Positions 1 to 9,407 of a stretch of 64,000 nucleotides of DNA are shown here, piece by piece. The number at the start of each line of letters is the position of its first letter. Positions within the stretch are counted from its first letter, which is position 1. Below the pieces are notes generated by a model. That model did no database searches. It was not told the origin of the DNA and saw nothing but the letters and a program-made list of their open reading frames with translations. The position numbers and the translations under genes are program-made. The DNA lies in contig JALQTW010000002.1 of assembly GCA_023263945.1 (NCBI GenBank), positions 1 to 64,000 on the forward strand, read 5' to 3'. The stretch is from Patescibacteria group bacterium. Lineage in GTDB: Bacteria; Patescibacteriota; Gracilibacteria; Peribacterales; Peribacteraceae.

Positions 1-3000
1 GGTATCGATAACGACCAGGACGGCCTGATCGACTATCCGCAGGATCCCGGCTGTACATCGAACCAGGATAATGATGAGTTCAATCAGCCAACGCCACAAT
101 GTTCCGATGGCATCGATAACGACAGCGATGGTGCAACGGATTATCCAAACGACTTCAGCTGTTCGTCTCCAACAGACAACGATGAAGCGAATCCTAAAGC
201 ACAGTGTCAGGACGGAATCGACAATGACGGCGATGGGCTCATCGACTTCCCACAGGATCCGGGTTGTTCAAGTAACCAGGATAACGATGAAGGTCCACAG
301 AATTTCTTTGCAGACCTCTCCATTACAAAGACGGGCCCTGCATCCATCGAAGCAGGAAAGGTTGCTGTCTACACCCTCACTGTTGCAAACGCAGGACCAG
401 GAAAGGCAACGAATGTGACGGTCTCTGACCTTATTCCGACAGGCCTTACCTTTAACGCGTCACAGTCCGATGCTTCGTGTGCCATGAACAATGTGGAGGT
501 TCTTTGTAACAACCTTACGCTCAATTCCGGCGCATCCAAGTCCATCAAGGTGGCCTTCAACGTTCCCGCCCAAACGGGAACATGTACGCCAACAACCGTC
601 TTCAATACCGCTTCTGTCGCAACATCGGCAACAGATCCTAACCCTTCCAACAACCAGAGCGGCCTTGTGGCCACAAACGTTACATGCCCCCATCAGCCAC
701 AGTGTTCCGATGGCATCGACAACGACGGTGACGGTGCGGTCGACTACCCAAATGACTTCAGCTGTTCCTCTCCAACAGATGATGATGAGACGAATCCAAA
801 GGCTCAATGTCAGGATGGCATCGACAACGATGGTGATGGTCTCATCGACTTCCCACAGGACCCAGGTTGTTCTTCTAATCAGGACAACGATGAGTTCAAT
901 GCAGCGCAGGATGCAGACATCATGACATCGAAATCTGGCCCTCAGACAGTTCTTCCTGGCGGCATACTCACCTATACCGTCACCGTGAAGAACCTTGGTC
1001 AGGGAAGCGCTTCACAGGTTGCTATCAGCGATCCTGTTCCAGCTGGTGTTACCTTCAATGCAGCGCTCAGTGATCCTTCCTGCACATTGATTGGTCCTTC
1101 GGTGAACTGTGGATTCTATTCGCTTGCACCACACGCAACGAAGTCCGTCACACTTTCGTTCAACGTACCGCAGAATGCGGTGTGTTCTTCAGTCATTCAG
1201 AATCAAGCCGAAGCATGGGCAAAAGAAGGCGATCCCAACGGTGCTAACAACCACAGCGCAGTGATCTCCACATCCGTGCAGTGCACGCAAAAGACGCAGT
1301 GTTCCGATGGTCTTGATAACGATCAAGATGGCCTTATCGACTTCCCGCAGGATCCCGGTTGTTCTTCAGCTCAAGATAATGATGAATCGAACGTGAATAC
1401 GAATGTCGATCTCTCGCTCACGAAGTCCGGTCCCGCAACGGTTCTGCCTGGAGGCACGGCTGTGTACACGCTCACGGCGACGAATGCCGGCCCTGGTATT
1501 GCAACGAATGTGGTGATTGCAGACCCCGTTCCAGCTGGTGTGACGTTTAACAGCGCTCAGTCTTCTAGCAAGTGTATTCAAAACGGTCTCAACATTCTCT
1601 GTAACAACATCACCCTGAATCCAGGAGAAAGCATCAGCGTTACGCTTGCCTTCAATGTTCCTATGCAGAACGTGAACCAGTGTGTGTCGTCGACCATTTT
1701 CAACACGGCTTCGGTCTCAACCTCTGCAACAGAAATCAATCCTCCAAACAACCAGAGCCAACTCGTCTCGACACTTATTCAGTGTCCTACGCCTATTGCA
1801 GCGGACCTCTCGATTGTGAAGTCCGGTCCTCAAACAGCTCTTCCAGGAGGACTTGTGGTCTACACGCTTACTGCAATGAACAACGGTCCATCGTCCGCTT
1901 CTGGCATGAAGCTTACGGACCTTGTGCCGGCAGGTCTTACGTTCAACGCATCGCAGTCTGATTCGTCATGCCACATTGTTGGAACAAATGTGGAATGTGG
2001 AACATTCACACTTGCTGTGGGTGCTACAAAGTCCGTTCAGCTTTCCTTCCAGGTGCCGATGACGGCTTCTTGCAGTTCGACAATCCTCAATACAGCAACT
2101 GTCTCTGCAGTGACGACGGATCCAAACGCGTTCAATAACCAGAGTGCTGTTGTGGTGACATCGGTGCAGTGTCCTGTGAAAACGGCAGACCTTTCCATCA
2201 CAAAGACAGGCCCATCAACCATTCAGGCAGGTTCCGTGATTGTCTACACACTCACGGCAACGAATGCCGGTCCAGATACTGCTACGAACGTCACGATTGC
2301 TGACCCAATCCCATCTGGTCTCACCTTCAATGCCGCTCAGTCTTCTACAAACTGTGTGCAGAACGGAGGAAATATTCTGTGTGACAACATCACGCTCACT
2401 TCCGGTCAAAGTACGACGGTGCAGGTTGCTTTCTCGATTCCAGGTCCTTCGGGAGCTCAGTGCCCTGTCACGTCCATCGTCAACACGGCATCGGTTTCTA
2501 CATCGGTGACAGATCCAAATCCTGCGAATAATCAAAGTCAGATGGTGCAGACAACGGTCCAGTGTCCGGTTACCAAGACGGCTGATGTATCCATTGTGAA
2601 ATATGCTCCATCCACTGTTGTTCGTGGCCAGACACTGTCGTACTCGCTCATTGCGATGAATGCAGGACCAAGCACTGCCACAGGCGTTGTTGTGACAGAT
2701 GCAATTCCATCCGGTCTTACATTTGTCTCCGCTGGTTCCGATAGTTCCTGCAGCCAGAATGGCTCCTCGATCAGTTGTGCTCTTGGCACGTTAAACGCTT
2801 CGCAGACGAAGACCTTCACAGTTGCCTTTACGGTGAGCCAGACAGCTGCATGCTCCTCGACGATCCTTAATACGGCAAGTATCACATCCGCTGTGCAGGA
2901 CACGAACACGGCAAACAATCAGAGTCAGACGGTTTCTACCATGGTGCAGTGTGAACAGCAGAATCCCACATTCAGTGTAACCAAGTCCGATGGGCGTTCT

Positions 3001-4257
3001 ACAGCTGCTGCCGGTGACACGCTGACGTACTCCATTACAGTGATGAATACATCGACGGTGAACGCGACGAATGTGACGGTTACGGATGCGCTCCCAAGCC
3101 AGCTTACGTTTAGCTCTGCCTCCGATGGCGGATTACTCAACGGTTCTCTCGTGACATGGTCAAACCTTTCTATCCCTGCAGGCCAAACCAAGACGCTGAC
3201 ACTTCTTGCAACGGTGAAATCCACCGTGCAGAACGGTGAGGTGATCACGAACACTGCAAGTGCAAACAGTCAGACGTCCGGTTCGGACTCTACAACGGTG
3301 CAGAACCCTGTGACTACAGGATGTATCGACATCGTGAAACTCGTGTTCGATGTCAACGGAAACTCTGTTTCTCAAATGCCGGTCTTCACGTTCCGTACAG
3401 GATCTCAATCTGTTCAGAACGATACAACGGGGCGTGCACGCTTCACGAATCTCACACCTGGTAACTACACCGTGACAGAAGATACGCTCTCCGGTTGGAC
3501 GCAGTACTCTATTGTTCCAACAGGTGGAACGGTCACGGTTTCCGGTGGATCAAGCTGCAGCGTCGTCACCTTCATTAATCGCCAGCAATCCAGTTCCTCT
3601 TCTTCTAGTACGGGAACGCCTACGTTCACCATCACGAAGACAGACGGACAGTCCACGGTCTACCCAGGTCAGAACTTGAACTACACCATCACGGTGACGA
3701 ACACCTCTACAGTGAACGCAACAAATGTGACGGTGACGGATGTTCTTCCTTCACAAGTAACGTACATTGCTTCTTCCAACGGTGGTGTTCTGAACGGTTC
3801 GCTCATCACGTGGTCTAACCTCAGCATCGCGGCTGGGCAGAGTATGACGCTTACATTGACTGTCATGGTCCAATCCACCATGACACAGGGTGTGATTACG
3901 AACGTTGCTCAGGTTGGTTCCAGCGTTGCAACAGACACGACGATGATCATGACGCAGCAACAGCCTCAGCCTCCGTACTACCCGCCATACCCACCACAGC
4001 CTCCATACGTACCTCCGGTTCAGCCTCCATACATACCACCCGTTCCACCATCTACAGGATTCAAGCCTTACCCATACCAGGTTCCTGTGACCGGTGGTGA
4101 AGGAGGAAACTTCTTCACGGCAACGGACGGTGCTGTCCTTACACAGGTTCCTTCGGAAAGTGGATCGCTCATGGCCTACATTTCGATCCTCGTGACGACC
4201 ATGGCAGGTCTTGCTTCCGCAGCAGGTGGCACAGCACTCAAGTTTATGACCATCTAA
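1..4257 (+). CDS. Giant DUF11-repeat surface protein, 5' truncated by window edge
   Basis: The frame is open from base 1 to the TAA at 4255, so this is the C-terminal 1418 residues of a longer protein. It contains six cysteine-framed acidic motifs of the type DGIDNDGDGLIDFPQDPGC (near 1, 100, 210, 700, 805 and 1300), which look like EF-hand/thrombospondin-type metal-binding loops. There are about eight DUF11 beta-sandwich repeats (starts near 310, 916, 1408, 1804, 2188, 2584, 2970, 3625) and one SpaA/Cna-B-like domain near 3330. A Pro/Tyr-rich linker (3960-4060) and a hydrophobic C-terminal segment (4165-4254) follow. DUF11 proteins are typically secreted surface or adhesion proteins. Role here (adhesin or surface-layer component) is inference; the signal peptide would lie outside the window. 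Confidence 0.88.
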   Translation, partial: GIDNDQDGLIDYPQDPGCTSNQDNDEFNQPTPQCSDGIDNDSDGATDYPNDFSCSSPTDNDEANPKAQCQDGIDNDGDGLIDFPQDPGCSSNQDNDEGPQNFFADLSITKTGPASIEAGKVAVYTLTVANAGPGKATNVTVSDLIPTGLTFNASQSDASCAMNNVEVLCNNLTLNSGASKSIKVAFNVPAQTGTCTPTTVFNTASVATSATDPNPSNNQSGLVATNVTCPHQPQCSDGIDNDGDGAVDYPNDFSCSSPTDDDETNPKAQCQDGIDNDGDGLIDFPQDPGCSSNQDNDEFNAAQDADIMTSKSGPQTVLPGGILTYTVTVKNLGQGSASQVAISDPVPAGVTFNAALSDPSCTLIGPSVNCGFYSLAPHATKSVTLSFNVPQNAVCSSVIQNQAEAWAKEGDPNGANNHSAVISTSVQCTQKTQCSDGLDNDQDGLIDFPQDPGCSSAQDNDESNVNTNVDLSLTKSGPATVLPGGTAVYTLTATNAGPGIATNVVIADPVPAGVTFNSAQSSSKCIQNGLNILCNNITLNPGESISVTLAFNVPMQNVNQCVSSTIFNTASVSTSATEINPPNNQSQLVSTLIQCPTPIAADLSIVKSGPQTALPGGLVVYTLTAMNNGPSSASGMKLTDLVPAGLTFNASQSDSSCHIVGTNVECGTFTLAVGATKSVQLSFQVPMTASCSSTILNTATVSAVTTDPNAFNNQSAVVVTSVQCPVKTADLSITKTGPSTIQAGSVIVYTLTATNAGPDTATNVTIADPIPSGLTFNAAQSSTNCVQNGGNILCDNITLTSGQSTTVQVAFSIPGPSGAQCPVTSIVNTASVSTSVTDPNPANNQSQMVQTTVQCPVTKTADVSIVKYAPSTVVRGQTLSYSLIAMNAGPSTATGVVVTDAIPSGLTFVSAGSDSSCSQNGSSISCALGTLNASQTKTFTVAFTVSQTAACSSTILNTASITSAVQDTNTANNQSQTVSTMVQCEQQNPTFSVTKSDGRSTAAAGDTLTYSITVMNTSTVNATNVTVTDALPSQLTFSSASDGGLLNGSLVTWSNLSIPAGQTKTLTLLATVKSTVQNGEVITNTASANSQTSGSDSTTVQNPVTTGCIDIVKLVFDVNGNSVSQMPVFTFRTGSQSVQNDTTGRARFTNLTPGNYTVTEDTLSGWTQYSIVPTGGTVTVSGGSSCSVVTFINRQQSSSSSSSTGTPTFTITKTDGQSTVYPGQNLNYTITVTNTSTVNATNVTVTDVLPSQVTYIASSNGGVLNGSLITWSNLSIAAGQSMTLTLTVMVQSTMTQGVITNVAQVGSSVATDTTMIMTQQQPQPPYYPPYPPQPPYVPPVQPPYIPPVPPSTGFKPYPYQVPVTGGEGGNFFTATDGAVLTQVPSESGSLMAYISILVTTMAGLASAAGGTALKFMTI

Positions 4258-4274
4258 TTTGATCTCAAAGAAAG

Positions 4275-4311
4275 AACCTCCTGCTTCTCCAAAAGGGACA
4301 GGAGGTTTTTT
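4275..4311 (+). terminator. Rho-independent terminator after the DUF11 protein
   Basis: A perfect 9-bp stem (AACCTCCTG at 4275-4283, CAGGAGGTT at 4299-4307) is followed by a run of T residues, 18 nt after the stop codon. Confidence 0.9.
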
Positions 4312-4336
4312 CGAGGTGGAAAAAAGACGTATTTTT

Positions 4337-4345
4337 TGCTATACT
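4337..4345 (+). promoter_or_regulatory. Extended -10 promoter of the histidine kinase gene
   Basis: TGC-TATACT matches an extended -10 box; no clear -35. It lies 17 nt before the ATG at 4363, with a purine-rich AAGAGGA between them that may serve as ribosome-binding site. Confidence 0.6.
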
Positions 4346-4362
4346 AAGAGGAAACAAACACC

Positions 4363-5799
4363 ATGCGCATTTCTTCCAGACACATCGGCCGTATTGGTCT
4401 TCGAAGTGCCATTGTCATTGCATCGATCTTCTTGAGTACTGCTGTTCTTGGAACATTCTTCTTCCTCTATAACCAGTACCTCACAACGAAGCAGCTCAAG
4501 GCACAGCTGATGGATTTGGCATCTATTGCAGCGTTGCAATTTAACTCTGTGGATATTGAGCGCGTGCGCACGACGGATGACATGAAGTCTTCGTCTTTTC
4601 AGCGCCTCACCACACAACTCCATAACATCACACAGGAACTTTCTGATGTTCGTTTTGCATATCTTATGCGACGTACGGATAACCCTCTGAAGCTCTCGTT
4701 CATCGCGGACTCCGAACTGTATGTTTCTACAGAAGGAATTGATAGCAATCATGATGGACATGTCGATTCCGACGAAGCGCCATCTCTCCCCGGAACAGAA
4801 TACGATATTACGGATGTTCCCAAGTTGCAGGGTCCTGCGTTTCAGTATTCTACAACCGACGATTTCTTTACCGGTGACCAGTGGGGTACGTTTCTTTCGG
4901 CATATGCTCCCATACAAGATTCCTACGGCAACACGATTGCTGTCCTGGGTTTAGATATGGATGCGCTGAAGTTCCAGCGCCTTTCCCAAAGTTTTTTCCG
5001 CCCAACAGTCTTTCTGCTCGTCTTGCTTCTGGGGCTTATGATGACCATTCTTGTAGCTGTGAGTATATGGAAGCGCCAAGTGGAATCGGTTCTAAAACTT
5101 GAAGAAGACCGCACAGCACTTATCAATCTTGCCATGCACCAGCTGGGCGCTCCTCTCGCTATTGTCCGTTGGTGGCTGGAAATTCTGTGTGAATCAAACG
5201 AATGCAAAAAGCCGAACGCCTGTCACCACTGCGAAATTTGCGACGAGATGAAGGAAGGAGTCGCACGTCTTGTGGAAGTAATGGCGGCGCTCAAAGAAGT
5301 GAGTGAATTGGATTCCACGAAAGCTCTTACGGCGCAGAACCCGGGTCTTATAGATGATGCCCTTGCGATCATGCAACATGACTTTGCATCTCGCCTCACG
5401 TCGCAGCAGAAGAAACTGGTTATAGAGGATCATGCGCGACATTCCCTGGTTGCATTAGATAAAACACTTCTCATTGGCATTCTCCGTGAACTCGTTGGAA
5501 ACGCCCTGGATTACTCGCCTTCGGGTTCTACCATCACACTCATGACACGAGACACAACACTGGGAATGCGTCTGGACGTGCGAGATACAGGCTATGGTAT
5601 TCCGCGACAGGATCTTAAAAACATCTTTCAGAAGTTCTCACGAGGATCCAACGCCATGAAATATAAGACGACGGGAAACGGTATTGGGCTGTATGTGGTG
5701 AAGAGTATTGTGGAGAAAGCGGGTGGAAAAATTTCGATCGAAAGTGAGCTTGGGAAGGGGACAACGGTGAGTATTACGTTGCCCAGAATGCGAGCCTAA
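4363..5799 (+). CDS. Membrane sensor histidine kinase with EF-hand in sensor domain
   Basis: 478 aa. Two membrane spans (about 14-36 and 214-236) bracket an extracellular sensor of about 175 residues. DHp helix carries the phospho-acceptor His259 (AMHQLGAPL), followed by the HATPase domain with N380 (N box), DTGYG 408-412 and GNGIG 438-442. The sensor holds a canonical 12-residue EF-hand loop at 127-138 (D, N, D, G, D, E in the expected positions). The DHp hairpin carries five cysteines at 276, 281, 287, 290 and 293, which is unusual. No response regulator gene is adjacent. The gene follows a terminator and has its own promoter. Calcium sensing is inferred from the EF-hand loop only. Confidence 0.93.
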   Translation: MRISSRHIGRIGLRSAIVIASIFLSTAVLGTFFFLYNQYLTTKQLKAQLMDLASIAALQFNSVDIERVRTTDDMKSSSFQRLTTQLHNITQELSDVRFAYLMRRTDNPLKLSFIADSELYVSTEGIDSNHDGHVDSDEAPSLPGTEYDITDVPKLQGPAFQYSTTDDFFTGDQWGTFLSAYAPIQDSYGNTIAVLGLDMDALKFQRLSQSFFRPTVFLLVLLLGLMMTILVAVSIWKRQVESVLKLEEDRTALINLAMHQLGAPLAIVRWWLEILCESNECKKPNACHHCEICDEMKEGVARLVEVMAALKEVSELDSTKALTAQNPGLIDDALAIMQHDFASRLTSQQKKLVIEDHARHSLVALDKTLLIGILRELVGNALDYSPSGSTITLMTRDTTLGMRLDVRDTGYGIPRQDLKNIFQKFSRGSNAMKYKTTGNGIGLYVVKSIVEKAGGKISIESELGKGTTVSITLPRMRA

Positions 5800-5840
5800 C
5801 CAGTTTTATGAAGCCCTTCTTGTAGAGAAAAAGAAGGTAT

Positions 5841-5868
5841 TTGCAAATATTTAAAAATATGCTATAAT
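5841..5868 (+). promoter_or_regulatory. Sigma-70 type promoter of the VanW gene
   Basis: TTGCAA (5841-5846), 16-nt spacer, TATAAT (5863-5868) preceded by TGC, so also an extended -10. The start codon is at 5896. A weak hairpin CCTTCTT/AAGAAGG (5815-5837) just upstream may end the kinase transcript. Confidence 0.75.
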
Positions 5869-5895
5869 AAGATTAACACACATCAAAACAACTCT

Positions 5896-7305
5896 ATGTC
5901 ACTAAAGTCTTCCCGTCGTTCTTCACGTTCCGTCCGTCTTCAGACGGTGGAGCACTATCTTACAGCGGCAGTCATGACGGGTGGTATTCTCGCCGCTCAG
6001 GTTCTGGGTGTTGCGGCAAAGCAGAACTCTCTTCCTGTCAGTGTCACGGCGAATGCATCGGGGCAGGTGGTCTCTGTGAAGAAGGGAAACAGTAATACAG
6101 ATCGAGTGGTGGCAGATCGGTTGAAAGAACGATTGCACAGTGCGGCAGGTGTTCAGGTGGATGCGAACGGTGCGATAGAACTTGCAAGGCAGCGCCAAAA
6201 CCTTCTTCAGAAGTGGACAACGCTCCACATTACAAAGCCTACAGGAACAGGCGCGCACGATCTCTCGATCTCCGTCTCCGCGCATCCGGAATGGATTGTG
6301 ATGGACTCCTCTGTGAATCCTCCACGCGTTCGTCTCAATGAACAACACATTCGTGCCTTCATTGCGAATGAAACTGCGGCTTTTGGAAACGTCACATCTA
6401 CGTGTGTCATTTCTCGTATCGAAAGGGATGCGTACGATGTGAAACGTGCAACAACCGACTGTATTGCGAAAGATGGTCTCTCATTAGATTTGGAGGATGC
6501 TCTGAGTCGGGTGATGTCTTCCTTGGAAGGGGATCTGCGCGATGTCTCCATTCAGCTCACGGAACATAAAGCACAACTCATCAATCAATCCGGCGAGGAC
6601 CTGGGCTCCCTCGTTCTCTTGAGCGAAGGAACATCGAACTTCCACGGTTCTCACCCTGCCGGTCGCATTAAGAATATTCATAAGGCTATTGAAGAGAAGA
6701 TTAACAACGTTGTCATTCCTGCAGACAGTGAATTCTCCTTCAATCAACTTCTTGGCCCTGCTGTCTCGCAAGGAAACGGATGGTCCATGGGGCTTGCAAT
6801 CTTCGAGGGCGGCGCCCTTCGTCCGGCTCCTGGTGGGGGAATCTGTCAAACATCCACAACGGTCTATCGCGCTATGCTGAAAGCAGGACTTCCACTCGTC
6901 TTCGCTCGCAACCATTCGCTTTATGTTCATTACTATGAAGATGCATCGGTCGGTTTGGATGCCGCTGTCTTTTACAATCAGCAGGATATGAAGTTCCGAA
7001 ACGATACCGGTCATCCCATCTTCATGCAGGCGTATATCACAGGTGAAGATGTCACTGTCCGTTTGTATGGAACACCCGATGAACGAGCAATCACGCTCAC
7101 AGGTCCGTACTTCAATACAAATGCTCCGGCCGATGTAACAGTACATAATCGCGCTGTTCGTGCGAATGAAATCGTGTGGCTTCGTACCGTCACACGCGCT
7201 GATGGAACGGTGATGTCTGATCAAATCAACTCGCGCTACAAAGCAGTTCCAAATGCCATTAAAACGAAGTACCCAACCGTGACACAGAATTTGGCATTAC
7301 GGTAG
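5896..7305 (+). CDS. VanW family protein
   Basis: 469 aa. An N-terminal basic stretch and one hydrophobic segment (about residues 25-42) suggest a signal anchor. The middle resembles the putative peptidoglycan-binding region often found before VanW domains. The C-terminal half is a clear VanW domain: the FSFNQLLGP region, APGGGICQTSTTVYRAML, the ARNHSLYVHYY stretch and GLDAAVFYNQQDMKFRN. VanW proteins are linked to cell-envelope functions and glycopeptide-resistance clusters, but the reaction is not established. No van resistance genes are nearby, so a general envelope role is more likely. Extracytoplasmic location is inferred. Confidence 0.92.
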   Translation: MSLKSSRRSSRSVRLQTVEHYLTAAVMTGGILAAQVLGVAAKQNSLPVSVTANASGQVVSVKKGNSNTDRVVADRLKERLHSAAGVQVDANGAIELARQRQNLLQKWTTLHITKPTGTGAHDLSISVSAHPEWIVMDSSVNPPRVRLNEQHIRAFIANETAAFGNVTSTCVISRIERDAYDVKRATTDCIAKDGLSLDLEDALSRVMSSLEGDLRDVSIQLTEHKAQLINQSGEDLGSLVLLSEGTSNFHGSHPAGRIKNIHKAIEEKINNVVIPADSEFSFNQLLGPAVSQGNGWSMGLAIFEGGALRPAPGGGICQTSTTVYRAMLKAGLPLVFARNHSLYVHYYEDASVGLDAAVFYNQQDMKFRNDTGHPIFMQAYITGEDVTVRLYGTPDERAITLTGPYFNTNAPADVTVHNRAVRANEIVWLRTVTRADGTVMSDQINSRYKAVPNAIKTKYPTVTQNLALR

Positions 7306-7359
7306 CGTATAGTGTCTAACGAGTAGGGTTTAGCCCTAATAGAAGCCATATATTGGTGA

Positions 7360-7385
7360 TTGACTAAATAGTAAAATACTATAAA
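7360..7385 (+). promoter_or_regulatory. Possible promoter of the small gene at 7441
   Basis: TTGACT at 7360-7365 and TATAAA at 7380-7385 lie in an AT-rich stretch. The spacing of 14 nt is short; TATATA slightly downstream is an alternative -10. Confidence 0.4.
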
Positions 7386-7440
7386 ATATATAGTTAGTTC
7401 ATCGGTTCTTTTGGCTTCTTACTCTACGAAAGGAGAGCCT

Positions 7441-7635
7441 ATGAAGTCTACAATCGGCGCGTTGATCCTTGGGTTTGGACTTTCCTGTCTCCTTCCGGAC
7501 TCCACAGTCCATCGAGGTCTGCGAGGTTTCCTCGCGGCACGAGCGAAAGCGCAACAACTTGGTCGCGCATGTGAGACATGGATCCTCACCGAGGACACCA
7601 CCATGCCACCGTATGGCACGACCCACAGCCGATGA
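7441..7635 (+). CDS. Small hypothetical protein, free-standing transcription unit
   Basis: 64 aa, unknown family. The start at 7441 is chosen because AAAGGAG (7429-7435) is an unusually good Shine-Dalgarno sequence for this window. The N-terminus (MKSTIGALILGFGLSCLLP) looks like a short membrane segment or signal peptide, possibly lipoprotein-like; the rest is basic and polar with one further Cys. It is bounded by a possible promoter upstream and a strong hairpin terminator 9 nt after the stop, so it is transcribed alone. It could instead be a small RNA with a fortuitous reading frame. Confidence 0.6.
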   Translation: MKSTIGALILGFGLSCLLPDSTVHRGLRGFLAARAKAQQLGRACETWILTEDTTMPPYGTTHSR

Positions 7636-7643
7636 ACGAACTT

Positions 7644-7675
7644 GTCCGCCCTTCGCCGGGGGCGGACTCCTTTTT
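7644..7675 (+). terminator. Strong rho-independent terminator
   Basis: GTCCGCCC (7644-7651) pairs with GGGCGGAC (7660-7667), followed by TCCTTTTT. It separates the small gene from the MFS gene. Confidence 0.9.
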
Positions 7676-7754
7676 ATGTCACTTCCTACGAATCACGAAC
7701 AACAAATACCTAATACCTACCCTCTCATCCCTTTTTCCTCTACACTCTTTCCCT

Positions 7755-8999
7755 ATGATTCGTCGCGGTTCAAACCTTACAACACTCTTTTTAACGGTTC
7801 TCTTAGACATGATTGGCGTAGGAATTGTTATTCCGATTCTTGCTACCGTCATTCTTCGTCCCGATAGCGGTGTGTTAGATCCCTCCATGACACTGGAAAC
7901 GAGGCGACTCGTCTACGGACTTCTTGTTGCGGTGTATCCCATCGCTCAATTTTTTGGAGCACCTCTGTTGGGCGCCTTGTCAGATCGCTTTGGACGAAAG
8001 CCTATTCTTCTTCTCTCGCTTACCGGAACGAGCATCGGCTATCTGCTCTTTGCACTTGGCATTGGATTCCACTCCATCATGATTCTTCTCATCAGTCGTA
8101 TCCTGGATGGCTTTACCGGAGGCAATATTTCCACTGCCATGTCCTCCATTGCGGATATGAGTTCAGCCCAAGATAAAGCCAAAAACTTTGGTCTCATTGG
8201 GATGGCATTTGGCTTTGGTTTCATCGTTGGCCCTTCTATTGGGGGACTTCTTGCAGACTCTTCTATTGTGTCCTGGTTTACGTTCCAAACACCGTTCTGG
8301 TTTGCAGCTGCACTCAGTGCGTTCACCGTTATCTTCACCATCTTCCGGTTTGATGAAACACATCCATCTCCAACGTATACACCTATCGATCCTTTCACCG
8401 GCATCCGCAATGTGGTTCATGCATTTGCTATGCCAAAGCTTCGTACCATCTTCATCGTGGTGCTTCTCCTCACGATTGGCTTCAACTTCTTTACACAGTT
8501 TTATCAGGATTACCTCATCTTGAAATTCAACTTCGACGAGTCCGATATTGGCTATCTCTTCGGCTTTGTGGGTGTGTGGATTGCTCTCACGCAGGGGCTT
8601 TTTATTCGTCCGTTTGTGAAGAAGTACGCACCGAACCATATTTTGATTGTCTCTGTTCTTGGGCTGAGCCTTGTTCTTCCTGCCCTTCTCCTTCCGCAAA
8701 CGGTCATGGCGATTTATCTCATCAATCCCTTCGTTGCCATCTTTCAAGGCTTCACGCTTCCTAACTTGAACGCCGTGATTTCGAATCTTGCGGGGAGGGA
8801 ATCACAGGGAGAGGTGCTTGGCATTAGTCAGTCTATGCAGTCCGTCGGCATGGCCGTTCCACCGCTTCTGGCAGGGCTCGCCGCGAATTTGGATTTTCGT
8901 CTTCCTCTCCTCATTGCAGGGGGTATTACGTTCCTTGCCTGGCTGATATTTGTCATCGCATTCGGAAGAATGCCCAGAGAGAGGTTCCATGAGATATAG
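7755..8999 (+). CDS. MFS transporter, TetA/multidrug-efflux-like
   Basis: 414 aa with about 12 hydrophobic segments. The loop between spans 2 and 3 carries the MFS motif A of the drug:H+ antiporter type (GALSDRFGRKPILL). Family members export tetracyclines or other drugs; the substrate here is unknown. An upstream extension of the frame to 7578 overlaps the small gene and the terminator, so the ATG at 7755 is preferred. A -10-like TACACT lies at 7741-7746, only 8 nt before this ATG, suggesting a nearly leaderless mRNA. The 3' end runs into a heptamer repeat. Confidence 0.92.
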   Translation: MIRRGSNLTTLFLTVLLDMIGVGIVIPILATVILRPDSGVLDPSMTLETRRLVYGLLVAVYPIAQFFGAPLLGALSDRFGRKPILLLSLTGTSIGYLLFALGIGFHSIMILLISRILDGFTGGNISTAMSSIADMSSAQDKAKNFGLIGMAFGFGFIVGPSIGGLLADSSIVSWFTFQTPFWFAAALSAFTVIFTIFRFDETHPSPTYTPIDPFTGIRNVVHAFAMPKLRTIFIVVLLLTIGFNFFTQFYQDYLILKFNFDESDIGYLFGFVGVWIALTQGLFIRPFVKKYAPNHILIVSVLGLSLVLPALLLPQTVMAIYLINPFVAIFQGFTLPNLNAVISNLAGRESQGEVLGISQSMQSVGMAVPPLLAGLAANLDFRLPLLIAGGITFLAWLIFVIAFGRMPRERFHEI

Positions 9000-9003
9000 G
9001 AAA

Positions 9004-9070
9004 GTTATTGGTTTTTAGTTATTGGTTATTGGCTACTTTCTAAAAACTAAGAACCAAAAACCAACAACCT
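9004..9070 (+). repeat. Heptamer-type repeat with inverted copy
   Basis: Repeats of a GTTATTG-like unit (AGTTATTGGTTATTGG) are followed by the complementary words (CTAAGAACCAAAAACCAAC), able to form a long imperfect hairpin directly after the MFS stop codon. Confidence 0.75.
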
Positions 9071-9077
9071 TTCTTCG

Positions 9078-9407
9078 GTGTATCATTCCCTCGTGTCCAT
9101 TCCCTTCCATCACCCCGGCCAAAGCGAGGAATTTACGAAGGCTCTTGAAGAAGTGCAAGATCGCTTGAGGAAGCATGAAGAGGCGGATCGTAAACGTGCA
9201 CTCTTGAAGCTTGCAGTGGATGTTCACGTACGGAAATCCACAAAGGAGAAATTTTTAGAAGAACTCGCACGCATGTTCGGTCCTTCTCTGGCGCAGGCAA
9301 TTCAAGATATTCATTCCTCGTATCTCCGTCAGCTTTTAGATAATCCTGCGACGGATCCAGATCTGAAGGCAGTTCTTACGGCAGTGCTTGATACAAAAGA
9401 GGATTGA
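9078..9407 (+). CDS. Hypothetical helical protein
   Basis: 109 aa from the GTG at 9078; a second GTG at 9093 is possible. No family recognised. After a short N-terminal segment the protein is predicted almost wholly helical and charged (residues 15-70 rich in E, K, R), compatible with a small coiled-coil or helical-bundle cytosolic protein. It lies alone between repeat sequence and a 186-nt spacer in which I see nothing else. Confidence 0.6.
   Translation: MYHSLVSIPFHHPGQSEEFTKALEEVQDRLRKHEEADRKRALLKLAVDVHVRKSTKEKFLEELARMFGPSLAQAIQDIHSSYLRQLLDNPATDPDLKAVLTAVLDTKED

Noticed and set aside
4060..4257. Sortase LPXTG-type signal at the C-terminus of the DUF11 protein
   Set aside because: VPVTGG is only a partial match, and the hydrophobic end lacks the basic tail expected after a sortase motif.
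6484..7224. 246-codon minus-strand frame
   Set aside because: Shadow of the VanW gene; the protein is rich in Cys/His/Ser and unlike any family.
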